Positions 24,818 through 33,551 of a DNA stretch of 64,000 nt are shown here, in pieces. The stretch is from Leeia oryzae DSM 17879 (GTDB lineage: Bacteria > Pseudomonadota > Gammaproteobacteria > Burkholderiales > Leeiaceae), in assembly GCF_000376945.1 (NCBI RefSeq), contig NZ_AQXU01000019.1, positions 1-64,000 of the forward strand, in the 5' to 3' direction. Within the stretch, counting starts at the first letter, position 1; each line of letters starts with the position of its first letter. The position numbers and the translations under genes are program-made. The notes beneath the pieces were generated by a model. The model had not been told where the DNA came from. It did no database searches and saw only the letters and a list, made by a program, of their open reading frames with translations.

Positions 24818-26008
24818 ATGAATCAGAATTACGATTACATTGTGATTGGCGCAGGGGTGATTGGTACTTCTACCGCTTTTCATCTGGCAAAGCTCGGGGC
24901 TAAGAATGTGCTGTTGATTGACAGAGGCCAAGTAGGTGAAGGAACAACCTCCCAGTCATCCGGTATTTTGAGAACCCACTATTCTGTGGTGCAGAATGTG
25001 GAAATTGCCAAGCACTCATGGGATGTGTTCAAGAACTTCAGCGACTATCTGGAAGACCCGGAAGCATCGTGTGGCCTGGTGAAATGTGGCTATATGATTA
25101 CCTCTCCAGACAATGACAAGCTGGGGGCCCTGAAAGGGGCGCTGGACGCCCAGCGCGACATGGGTATCCAGGTGGACTTTCTTTCCAGGGCGGAAGCCAA
25201 AGAGTTGTTGCCGATTGCCCAGTTTGAAGACTCTGCGTTGATCGGCTATGAGCCGGAAGCCGGTTTTGCTGATGCGTATCTGGTTGCCAGTTCTTTTGCC
25301 GCCGGCGCCCGTAAGCGCGGTGTGGACGTCAAGCAAGGTGTGGCAGTAACGGGGCTGATCAAGCAGGGCAACAAAGTGGTTGGTATTCAGACAACGGATG
25401 GTGAGTTCTATTCTTCCCATATCGTCAGCACCCAGAACATCTGGTCTGGTGTGCTGAAAGAATGGACCGGGATTGATATTCCGCTGGTGCCGGAACGCCA
25501 TGCGGTGATGTCGCTTGAATGTGCGGGGGCCGCGTATACCTACGAGATGCCGGTGTATAAGGACCTGGGCTCGCCTGGCATGTTGTACTGCCGCAGTTAT
25601 GGCGGTAACCAGATGCTGGTCAGCGAGGGCATTGTCGGTGACTCGCTGAATAACCCGGAGACAGAACAGGCCGATATCCCGCTGGATTACGTGGTCGAAG
25701 TCGGTGCGCAGGTGGCAGAACGCTTCCCGGCCTATGAAGCAGCCGGGCTGGCGTCCTCCTGGACCGGTGTTTACGATGTAACCCCGGACTGGAACCCTGT
25801 GATGGGCTTTTTGCCGGGCATCGAAGGCTTCACCTGCGCTTTTGGTTTCTCGGGTCATGGCTTCAAATTGTCCCCCGGTGTTGGCTTGCTGCTGGCCCAA
25901 CAGGCCATGGGCCTGAAAACGGATATTGATCTGGCGCCTTATGCTTACGACCGTTTTACCAGCGGCTCGCTTCTGACCGGTAAATACGGCCTGGGCGCGG
26001 TTTCCTGA
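24818..26008 (+). CDS. DAO-family FAD-dependent amine dehydrogenase
   Basis: A 396-residue flavoprotein resembling sarcosine oxidase beta subunit and the N-terminal half of dimethylglycine dehydrogenase. The FAD motif is DYIVIGAGVIGTSTAFHLAK. GEGTTSQSSGILRTHY follows and FGFSGHGFKLSPGVG closes the FAD domain. These enzymes oxidise secondary or tertiary amines such as sarcosine, dimethylglycine or N-methylproline. With an ETF operon close by, it probably passes electrons to ETF. The start at 24818 has an ideal AGGAGG site. It is a single-gene unit ending in a strong terminator. The substrate is inferred from context only. Confidence 0.87.
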   Translation: MNQNYDYIVIGAGVIGTSTAFHLAKLGAKNVLLIDRGQVGEGTTSQSSGILRTHYSVVQNVEIAKHSWDVFKNFSDYLEDPEASCGLVKCGYMITSPDNDKLGALKGALDAQRDMGIQVDFLSRAEAKELLPIAQFEDSALIGYEPEAGFADAYLVASSFAAGARKRGVDVKQGVAVTGLIKQGNKVVGIQTTDGEFYSSHIVSTQNIWSGVLKEWTGIDIPLVPERHAVMSLECAGAAYTYEMPVYKDLGSPGMLYCRSYGGNQMLVSEGIVGDSLNNPETEQADIPLDYVVEVGAQVAERFPAYEAAGLASSWTGVYDVTPDWNPVMGFLPGIEGFTCAFGFSGHGFKLSPGVGLLLAQQAMGLKTDIDLAPYAYDRFTSGSLLTGKYGLGAVS

Positions 26009-26039
26009 TTACAGTTATTTCTCCTCACTCTGCTGATAG

Positions 26040-26074
26040 TGCCCGGGCGCCGTACTCTACCCGGGCATTTTTTT
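26040..26074 (+). terminator. Rho-independent terminator
   Basis: TGCCCGGG (26040-26047) pairs with CCCGGGCA (26060-26067), followed by seven T. It terminates the DAO-family dehydrogenase gene. Confidence 0.88.
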
Positions 26075-26075
26075 A

Positions 26076-27350
26076 TCAGACCTTGATTTTCTTGATGGCG
26101 AGCGAGTGCTTGTACACCATATACACGGTTGGAAACAGGATCAGGAATTCTGCGACCTCTACATTCACGTCAACCCCCAGATGGTGGACGGCCTTGAGTC
26201 CCACACCGATCAGGTTGACGATGTAATAGCTGATAGCGGCAACGGATAATCCCTCTACGGCTTTTTGCATCAGTAATTGCGAGTTGGCCGTTTTGTTCAT
26301 GCCCGCCAGTAAGGAGTTGGTTTGCTTCTCCTGCACCAAGTTCACCCGTGTACGCAACAGGTCTGCCGCCCGGGAAACATTTTTGGCCAATTGCTCATGC
26401 CGAACAATGATGGTGCGGCAAGTATCAATAGCGGGCTTCAGGCGCCTGTCCATGAACTCGCCTACTGTCGGGTAGCCTTCGATTCTGGTTTCACGCAGCT
26501 CATGAATCCTCGATCTCACAATATCGTCGTAGGCAATTGAGGCAGAGAAGCGCGAGCTATGGTGGTAGTACTTGTGAATTTTTGCCGAAAGGCTGGTTAA
26601 TTGAATCAACAGGTCTGCATCGCTTGTTGTCTGGCCTGCATCGATCAGGGCAATAAAACTGGATAATTCGGATTCCAGAAAGAATAGCTCTTGTGCCATT
26701 TGCCGGGCGATGGGCAAGGCTAACAAGGCCATCATCCGATAGTCTTCAATTTCCAGTAATCGCTGCACGGCCCGGCCAAGCTGTCGTTCACGAAAATCCA
26801 CGTCATAAACAAGCATGCTGGAAAAGCCATCCGGATTCAGTTTCCAGTCACACAACACTTCTCCGCCGCTCAGTACACGGGAGTTCACCAGCGTGCGGCC
26901 ATTAAACAGTTGGTGGGCGATCCGTTCTTTTTCCTGGTAATCCTCTCGATTCAAGGCCAGTACCCGGACCGCGGTAATCAGGCAATGCTGGATGGACTGA
27001 TACCAGGATGGCGGCAATAAATGATGGTGACACAACAGGATCTCGTCCGTGTCGATGCTGGGTAAATCATACACAAAGGTATAGCTGGAGAACTCCGTAT
27101 GCCGTGACCACTTGACCGTGACACCGGCTTCTTCGTGAAAAAAGGCAGAGATATCTTGTGCGGGTGGTTGTATGCCAAGGGCTGCGCAGAGTTGATTCAG
27201 CAAGCGCTCATGCACGTCGGGGTCCTCCGAGCTAAAAATGCCCAGATGAAAAATGATGGAGCGATGCTGGATTTTCAGGAAGGGCCTGGCATGTACTTCG
27301 TTTGCCAGCAGGGTGCGGAGAGGGTGATCTTTCTGTGAGTGTGAATCCAT
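26076..27350 (-). CDS. DUF3422-family membrane-anchored protein
   Basis: A 424-residue protein of the DUF3422 family, recognised from the N-terminus (LLANEVHARPFLKIQHRSII) and the ALLALPIARQMAQELFFLES segment. A long helical middle follows, and a C-terminal hydrophobic stretch near residues 365-415 probably spans the membrane twice. The biochemical role of the family is not known. I start it at the ATG at 27350; a TTG two codons upstream is possible. It is convergent with the DAO-family gene and divergent from the pruA operon, so it is a lone unit. Confidence 0.85.
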   Translation of the reverse strand: MDSHSQKDHPLRTLLANEVHARPFLKIQHRSIIFHLGIFSSEDPDVHERLLNQLCAALGIQPPAQDISAFFHEEAGVTVKWSRHTEFSSYTFVYDLPSIDTDEILLCHHHLLPPSWYQSIQHCLITAVRVLALNREDYQEKERIAHQLFNGRTLVNSRVLSGGEVLCDWKLNPDGFSSMLVYDVDFRERQLGRAVQRLLEIEDYRMMALLALPIARQMAQELFFLESELSSFIALIDAGQTTSDADLLIQLTSLSAKIHKYYHHSSRFSASIAYDDIVRSRIHELRETRIEGYPTVGEFMDRRLKPAIDTCRTIIVRHEQLAKNVSRAADLLRTRVNLVQEKQTNSLLAGMNKTANSQLLMQKAVEGLSVAAISYYIVNLIGVGLKAVHHLGVDVNVEVAEFLILFPTVYMVYKHSLAIKKIKV

Positions 27351-27604
27351 TTTCAACTTTAGTCGTGATGTCTTTTTTGATTGTTCTGGACGATTGGATG
27401 TGTGTAGGTATCAGAAGGTGTGGGGCAGATTATTGGGGGGCCGCTTCAACAGTCAGTTTGTATTAAGTTTCGTGATACTAAATATAAGAAGGTGTTGATG
27501 ACAGGGGGTAAAAAATCGCACTGGTCTATCCTACTCAGGAGGCAAAAACCTACCGTTCTTGTGCGCAGCTTTTTCACATTTTTTTGTTTGCTAGTGGAGT
27601 AATC

Positions 27605-29215
27605 ATGAACTCTGTTCCAAATATCCCGTACCCGAAAAACGACCCAGAACTTTCATTTAAGGCAGGTCTGCCCCAAACTGAAAAACTGAAAGACCAACTG
27701 GCAAATGCACCTGTAGTAGATATTCCAGCGGTGATTGGCGGGGTGAAGTATTACTCCGAAGACATCATCGAGGTTCGTCCTCCGCATGACCAGTCTCGTG
27801 TCATTGCCCGTATTCATCGCCCAACCAAAGAGATGATCGAAAAAGGCATCTCTGCCTGTGCCGATGCTGCAAAAGACTGGGCCAACACCTCTTTTGCCGA
27901 CAAAGCAGCAATCCTGAATCGTACCGCAGAAATCATCGACAAGAAAAAGCGTATCGAGATTGATGCCGCAACCATGCTGGGTCAGAGTAAAACCATTGAT
28001 CAGGCAGACCCTGATAGTGGCAATGAACTGATCGATTTCTTGCGCTTTAACGCCTACAACGCACAGCGCATTTATGCAGAACAGCCGCTGACCGTGCCAA
28101 CCGCGCTGAACCGCATCGACTGGCGTCCGCTGGAGGGTTTTGTGTATGCCATCTCTCCATTCAACTTCACGGCAATCGGCGGCAATCTGACGACCGCGCC
28201 TGCCATGATGGGTAACACCGTTCTGTGGAAACCGGCCGAGAAGGCCTCGCTGGCCAACTACATTTTCTATCAGGCACTGGAAGAAGCAGGCCTGCCACCC
28301 GGCGTAATCAACTTCATGCCAGGTAAGGCTAGCGAAGTTTCAGCTGCTGCACTGGGCTCCAGAGATTTGGCCGGCATTCACTTCACCGGCTCTTCTGAAG
28401 TGTTCCAGGGTTTGTGGAAAGGCGTGGCGGATAACCTGTCTCGTTACAAGAGTATTCCGCGCATTGTGGGTGAAACTGGTGGTAAAGACTTTGTTTTGGC
28501 ACATGCCTCTGCAGATGCCGATGTCGTTGCGATTTCGCTGATCCGCGGTGCATTTGAGTACCAAGGCCAGAAATGTAGCGCAGCCTCACGTGCTTATATC
28601 TCAGAGTCTCTGTGGCCATCTGTCAAAGACAAGATGCAGAGCATGCTAGCCACCCTGAAAGTGGGCGATGTGGCGGACTTGTCTACCTTCATGGGTGCCG
28701 TGATCAGCAAAGAATCTCACGAGAAGCTGACCGCTCGCATCCAGAGCGCCAAAGACGACAAAGAATGCCAGATTGTGTACGGCGGCAAGACCTGGCGTGA
28801 GCCCGGTTTCTTTGTTGAGCCGACCATCATCCAGGTTAGCAACCCTAAACACAACCTGATGGAAGAAGAGCTCTTTGGCCCGGTACTGACGGTATACGTT
28901 TTTAAAGACCAGGAATGGGACAACACGCTGCAACTGATTGATGCGACCAGCCCGTATGCCTTGACTGGCTCCATCTTCTGTACCGAGCGCTACAAACTGG
29001 TGCAGGCAGAAAAAGCGCTCGTGAATGCAGCGGGCAACCTGTACATCAATGACAAGCCAACTGGCGCGATGATCGGTCAGCAACCGTTTGGCGGCATGCG
29101 TGCCAGTGGTACCAATGACAAGGCCGGCTCATGGCTGAACCTGATGCGCTGGGTGTCTCCACGCACTGTCAAAGAGTCCTATTTCGTTGATCCGAACTGG
29201 GTATTTGGTCAATAA
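27605..29215 (+). CDS. pruA: L-glutamate gamma-semialdehyde (P5C) dehydrogenase
   Basis: A 536-residue stand-alone aldehyde dehydrogenase of the P5CDH group 1 type. It oxidises glutamate semialdehyde to glutamate with NAD+. The catalytic Glu in VGETGGKDFVLAHA and the catalytic Cys in YQGQKCSAASRAYI are both intact. So are the oxyanion Asn (ISPFNFTAIGG) and the cofactor Lys (LWKPAEKASLAN). The start at 27605 has a GTGGAG site. It is the first gene of an operon with a PotABCD-like transporter and putA. It matters because the equivalent domain of the adjacent PutA is degenerate. Confidence 0.95.
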   Translation: MNSVPNIPYPKNDPELSFKAGLPQTEKLKDQLANAPVVDIPAVIGGVKYYSEDIIEVRPPHDQSRVIARIHRPTKEMIEKGISACADAAKDWANTSFADKAAILNRTAEIIDKKKRIEIDAATMLGQSKTIDQADPDSGNELIDFLRFNAYNAQRIYAEQPLTVPTALNRIDWRPLEGFVYAISPFNFTAIGGNLTTAPAMMGNTVLWKPAEKASLANYIFYQALEEAGLPPGVINFMPGKASEVSAAALGSRDLAGIHFTGSSEVFQGLWKGVADNLSRYKSIPRIVGETGGKDFVLAHASADADVVAISLIRGAFEYQGQKCSAASRAYISESLWPSVKDKMQSMLATLKVGDVADLSTFMGAVISKESHEKLTARIQSAKDDKECQIVYGGKTWREPGFFVEPTIIQVSNPKHNLMEEELFGPVLTVYVFKDQEWDNTLQLIDATSPYALTGSIFCTERYKLVQAEKALVNAAGNLYINDKPTGAMIGQQPFGGMRASGTNDKAGSWLNLMRWVSPRTVKESYFVDPNWVFGQ

Positions 29216-29230
29216 CTGCCGGGTAAAGAA

Positions 29231-30307
29231 ATGAATAATATCGTCTCGTTCAAAAGTGTCCAGAAGACTTACGACGGTGAAACACTGGTCGTCAAAAATC
29301 TGAATCTGGACATTAAACGAGGGGAATTTCTCACCATGCTTGGCCCTTCGGGGTCAGGCAAAACAACCTGTTTGATGATGCTGGCGGGGTTCGAGACCGC
29401 CACTCATGGTGAGATCCTCTTGGAAAACAGGCCTATCAACAAGATTCCGCCAGAAAAGCGGAATATCGGGATGGTGTTTCAGAGCTATGCCCTGTTTCCA
29501 CATATGTCGATTGCAGAAAACCTGGCTTTTCCGCTCAAGCTGAGAAAAGTCTCAAGGTCTGACATCGAGAGCAAAGTAAAGCGCGCTTTGGCCATGGTGA
29601 ACATGGAGCGTTTTGCCTCTCGCATGCCAGGGCAATTGTCTGGTGGTCAGCAGCAGCGGATTGCCGTTGCCCGTGCACTGGTGTTTGAACCTTCCATCGT
29701 GCTGATGGATGAACCGTTAGGCGCACTGGACAAACAACTGCGTGAGCAATTGCAGTTTGAAATCAAGCGAATCCACGAGGAAAGCGGCCTGACTGTGGTG
29801 TATGTCACCCATGATCAGAGTGAAGCCATGACCATGTCAGATCGGATTGCGGTTTTCAACAACGGGATCATCCAGCAGCTGGCTACACCTGCCAAATTGT
29901 ACGACGCACCCGAGAACGCATTTGTCGCCAATTTCATTGGTGAGAACAATGATATTTCCGGGGTTATCAAGACAATTGAAAACGGCATCTGTCACGTAGA
30001 AACAGAGAGTGGCGATACCGTCTGCAGCAGCAATTTCCAATCGCTAGAGGTGGGTAACCGGGTATCTGTTTCGCTTCGGCCAGAGAAGGTCACGCTGGGT
30101 ATCAGAGATGAAAACCATATGAATTGCTTCCAGGCCAAGATTACCGACCTGATTTATTACGGTGATCACACTCGGGTCATGATGAAGGCCTGTGGTAAAG
30201 AAAGCTTTGTTGCCAAAGTGACCAATAATGGCGCCATCTTCAATCACAAGATTGGAGACATGGTGAAGATTGGCTGGTCTGAAAAGGTTTGTTGCGCACT
30301 GCAATAG
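29231..30307 (+). CDS. Spermidine/putrescine-type ABC transporter ATPase
   Basis: A 358-residue PotA-like ATPase. Walker A GPSGSGKTT, Q-loop GMVFQSYALFPH, signature LSGGQQQRIAVARAL, Walker B VLMDEPLGALD and the switch His in YVTHDQSEAM are all present. A TOBE domain fills the C-terminal 110 residues. It powers the importer formed by the next three genes. The PotABCD group includes importers of polyamines, quaternary amines and other cationic compounds. The operon context of proline oxidation suggests a proline-related or betaine substrate. Confidence 0.94.
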   Translation: MNNIVSFKSVQKTYDGETLVVKNLNLDIKRGEFLTMLGPSGSGKTTCLMMLAGFETATHGEILLENRPINKIPPEKRNIGMVFQSYALFPHMSIAENLAFPLKLRKVSRSDIESKVKRALAMVNMERFASRMPGQLSGGQQQRIAVARALVFEPSIVLMDEPLGALDKQLREQLQFEIKRIHEESGLTVVYVTHDQSEAMTMSDRIAVFNNGIIQQLATPAKLYDAPENAFVANFIGENNDISGVIKTIENGICHVETESGDTVCSSNFQSLEVGNRVSVSLRPEKVTLGIRDENHMNCFQAKITDLIYYGDHTRVMMKACGKESFVAKVTNNGAIFNHKIGDMVKIGWSEKVCCALQ

Positions 30308-30327
30308 TTGTATTCGGGAGAAGAGTC

Positions 30328-31398
30328 GTGAAACTGAAAACCAAAACATATTTATCTGTACTGGCTGCATTTGCAGTGACCGGTGCACAAGCATCGTCCA
30401 GCCTATCATTTACCTCTTGGGGCGGGTCGTATCAGGAAGCACAGGAAAAAACCGCGGTGAAACCATTTGGTATCGCCAACAAGGTAGATATCAAAACTGA
30501 CGCTTACAACGGCGGGATTGCTCAGGTCAGGGCGCAGGTTCAGACCAAGAACGTCACTTGGGATATCGTGGACATGCAATTAAGTGATGTCATCCGTGCC
30601 TGTGACGAAGGTCTGCTGGAGAAAATCAATCCGGATATCGACCTTGCCAAAGACAAGAGCGGCAAGCCGGCCAAGTCAGATTACTTGCCGGGGGCGATCA
30701 ATAACTGCATGGCGGGCAATATCAGCTGGTCCACCATTCTTGTCTTTAACAAAGACAAGTTCAAGGGAAGCCAACCGAAAACAGTGGCAGATTTCTTTGA
30801 CCTGAAGAAATTTCCGGGTAAACGCGCGTTAAGAAAGTCACCCGAAGGGGCGCTGGAGTGGGCGCTGATCGCGGATGGCGTACCTCCTGCCCAGGTATAC
30901 AAAACGCTATCAACGCAAGCCGGTGTTGAACGCGCCTTCAAGAAGCTCGATACCGTCAAGTCTTCGATTGTCTGGTGGGAGGCGGGTGCACAGCCCCCCC
31001 AGCTGCTGGCTGACGGCGAGGTAACGATGGCCAGTGCGTACAACGCACGCATCTATACCGCCATCATGAATGACAAAAAGCCGTTTGAGTTCCTGTGGGA
31101 TGGCCAGCTAAAGAACATAGAGGGTTATGTCATTGTGAAAGGCAGCAAGAATGTGGCGGCTGCCAAGGCATTCATCAAAGAAGCGACAAAACCGCAGGCA
31201 TTGGCTGATCTGGCTACCAGCACTGCTTATGGTCCGTTGCGGAAATCGGCTGTTTCACTGGTCGATCCTAAAGTGGGCAAATATCTGCCGACTGCACCAG
31301 AACACCAAAAAGGATCACTCGATGTTGATCCTCTTTTCTGGGCCGATAACGCAGATGCGCTGAACCAGAAGTTTGCGGTTTGGCTAGGTCGCAAGTAA
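30328..31398 (+). CDS. PotD-like ABC substrate-binding protein (first copy)
   Basis: A 356-residue periplasmic binding protein. The start is a GTG at 30328 behind GGAGAAGAGTC; the same leader precedes the ATG of the second copy at 42208, which supports this start. The signal peptide runs to about residue 21 (VLAAFAVTGAQA). The mature protein opens SLSFTSWGGSYQEAQEK, typical of PotD/SBP_bac_8-like proteins. It also has the WWEAGAQPPQLL segment. It is the binding protein of the importer encoded around it. The two copies share long identical stretches such as KRALRKSPEGALEWALIADG. Confidence 0.92.
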   Translation: MKLKTKTYLSVLAAFAVTGAQASSSLSFTSWGGSYQEAQEKTAVKPFGIANKVDIKTDAYNGGIAQVRAQVQTKNVTWDIVDMQLSDVIRACDEGLLEKINPDIDLAKDKSGKPAKSDYLPGAINNCMAGNISWSTILVFNKDKFKGSQPKTVADFFDLKKFPGKRALRKSPEGALEWALIADGVPPAQVYKTLSTQAGVERAFKKLDTVKSSIVWWEAGAQPPQLLADGEVTMASAYNARIYTAIMNDKKPFEFLWDGQLKNIEGYVIVKGSKNVAAAKAFIKEATKPQALADLATSTAYGPLRKSAVSLVDPKVGKYLPTAPEHQKGSLDVDPLFWADNADALNQKFAVWLGRK

Positions 31399-31439
31399 CC
31401 GATAGACAGGGAGGGCGGTGCCTGCCGCAATGACCGATC

Positions 31440-32699
31440 ATGACCAATAGTACATATACAGAAACATTAACTTCTGCTGAAGCCAAAGTGCTGAAGCGGA
31501 ATTTAAGAAAGTCTGAACGTTTCGGATTGTATAAGGCACTGCTACTCATTTTGCCTTTGTTCGTTTTTCTGATGTTTACGTTCATTCTGCCGATTGGCAG
31601 TTTGCTGTTCAAGTCGGTAACGGATGATGTGATCCCGACCGAGTGGCCAGCACTGACTCAGTCGCTTGCCGCCTGGGACCCGGCCAAAAAGCAGTTGCCT
31701 GACAGCCAGACCTACTCAAATCTGGTTGTGGACTTGCAAAAGTCGATTGAAGACGATGGCAATAGCCGTGTGGCAACAAGACTGAATTTTCAGCAGTCGG
31801 GCATGCGTTCATTGATCATGAAAACCATGCGCCATCTGGACGGCATGGACCTGAAGGATGCAAAGCAGTCGCTGATCGACGCCGATGAACGATGGGGTCA
31901 GATTGGCACATGGACCATCATCAAGTTTTCGTCACAGCGACTGACGTTTGATTACTTCCTGAATGCATTTGATTACACAAGAGATGAGTTCGGCAATGTG
32001 GTCCATAACGCCCCTGCAGACAGTTTGTATCAGGATGTTTTCATCCGGACGATTGTGGTCAGTCTGACCGTTGCTGTGTTGTGTGTGCTGATTGCGTATC
32101 CGGTAGCGTCTTTTCTGGCTGCGCTGCCGAGCAAGTTCAGCAATCCGCTGATGATCCTGGTGTTGCTACCTTTCTGGACGTCGTTTCTGGTACGTACCAC
32201 TTCCTGGATCGTGATGTTGCAAACCAACGGGCCGATCAATCAGTTCTTGCTGGAACTAGGGCTGATACTGAAGCCGCTGGAGCTGATCTACAACCGGTTT
32301 TCGGTGCTGGTTTCCATGACCCACATCTTGCTGCCGTATTCCATTCTGTCGCTGTATAGCGTGATGAAGGGTATCTCGCCGGTATATGTCAAAGCCGCAC
32401 GTTCTCTGGGGGCCGGTCCCATCAAGGCCTTCTTTAACGCGTACTTCCCGCAGACCCTGCCTGGCGTGGTGGCGGCTGGCATCCTGAGTTTTATCCTGGC
32501 CATTGGCTATTACATCACCCCGGCGCTGGTGGGTGGGGCAGATGATCAGCTGGCCAGTTATTACATTGCGAATCACGTGAACACTACGCTCAACTGGGGC
32601 CTGGCGAGCGCTTTGTCCGTCTTGCTGTTGGGTGGCGTGATGGTTCTTTACATTGTGTTTGTCCGCATGACCGGCGGCAAAGGCATGAAATTAGGATAA
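31440..32699 (+). CDS. ABC transporter permease (PotB-like)
   Basis: A 419-residue inner-membrane permease. TM1 is at about 30-58 (ALLLILPLFVFLMFTFILPI). An unusually long extracytoplasmic segment follows (about 60-195) before the remaining helices. The EAA loop is ARSLGAGPIKAFFNAYFPQT. The extended N-terminal loop is seen in a subgroup of opine- and polyamine-type permeases. It pairs with the permease that follows after five bases. Confidence 0.92.
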   Translation: MTNSTYTETLTSAEAKVLKRNLRKSERFGLYKALLLILPLFVFLMFTFILPIGSLLFKSVTDDVIPTEWPALTQSLAAWDPAKKQLPDSQTYSNLVVDLQKSIEDDGNSRVATRLNFQQSGMRSLIMKTMRHLDGMDLKDAKQSLIDADERWGQIGTWTIIKFSSQRLTFDYFLNAFDYTRDEFGNVVHNAPADSLYQDVFIRTIVVSLTVAVLCVLIAYPVASFLAALPSKFSNPLMILVLLPFWTSFLVRTTSWIVMLQTNGPINQFLLELGLILKPLELIYNRFSVLVSMTHILLPYSILSLYSVMKGISPVYVKAARSLGAGPIKAFFNAYFPQTLPGVVAAGILSFILAIGYYITPALVGGADDQLASYYIANHVNTTLNWGLASALSVLLLGGVMVLYIVFVRMTGGKGMKLG

Positions 32700-32703
32700 C
32701 AGT

Positions 32704-33534
32704 ATGATGAATTTCCCGGCATATACCAATCTTTGGGGAAAGCTTGCCAAGTATCTGCATGTGATCTATTCGCTGTTGATACTGGTTTTCCTGATTATTC
32801 CGATCATTGTCATCATCCCTTTGTCATTTAACTCGGAGCCCTATTTCACTTATCCGATGCCGGGACTGAGTCTGAAGTGGTATGAGGCATTCTTTACCAG
32901 TCCTGTCTGGATCAGTTCGCTCAAGAATACCTTGCTGGTGGGCGTGATTTCGACACTGATTGCGACGGTGCTGGGCATCATGGCCTCGCTTGGGCTGATG
33001 CATCCCCGCTTGCAACGGCTGGCATGGCTAAAAGGGGTACTGATGTCCCCCATGATCGTGCCACTGATCATTACTGCGGTAGGTGTCTACTTTGCCTTTA
33101 GCCCGATTGGGTTATCAAACAGCCTGCTTGGCTTGATTTTGGCCCACTCGGCGCTAGGTGTTCCGTTTGTGATTGTGACCGTGACCGCGACACTGGCTGG
33201 CTTTAACGAGACCTTAACCCGGGCAGGTCGGATTCTCGGCGCCTCTCCGCTGCAATGTTTCTTTCAGGTGAAATTGCCGCTGATTGCCCCGGGCGTGATC
33301 TCCGGTGCGCTGTTTGCTTTTGCCACCTCGTTTGACGAAATCGTGGTGGCCATCTTCCTGACTAGCGCAGATCAGCGGACCGTGCCGCGGCAAATGTGGT
33401 CAGGCATCAGGGAGCAGCTGAGTCCAACGATTCTTGCCGTAGCGACAATCCTGATTGTCATGTCAACCATCATGCTGATTACGTTAGAGCTACTCAGAAG
33501 ACGTACAGAAAGAATCAGATCAGGCAGCTTGTAA
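32704..33534 (+). CDS. ABC transporter permease (PotC-like)
   Basis: A 276-residue inner-membrane permease with six helices and the EAA loop AGRILGASPLQCFFQVKLPL. It forms the heterodimeric channel with the PotB-like subunit. The short spacing to both neighbours (4 and 17 bases) shows it is inside the same operon, between the permease gene and putA. Confidence 0.93.
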   Translation: MMNFPAYTNLWGKLAKYLHVIYSLLILVFLIIPIIVIIPLSFNSEPYFTYPMPGLSLKWYEAFFTSPVWISSLKNTLLVGVISTLIATVLGIMASLGLMHPRLQRLAWLKGVLMSPMIVPLIITAVGVYFAFSPIGLSNSLLGLILAHSALGVPFVIVTVTATLAGFNETLTRAGRILGASPLQCFFQVKLPLIAPGVISGALFAFATSFDEIVVAIFLTSADQRTVPRQMWSGIREQLSPTILAVATILIVMSTIMLITLELLRRRTERIRSGSL

Positions 33535-33551
33535 TTTATTAAGGAATTATC

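Noticed and set aside
25016-25900. A 294-codon minus-strand frame opposite the DAO-family dehydrogenase
   Set aside because: Antisense shadow; the plus-strand protein has clear FAD motifs and an ideal ribosome site.
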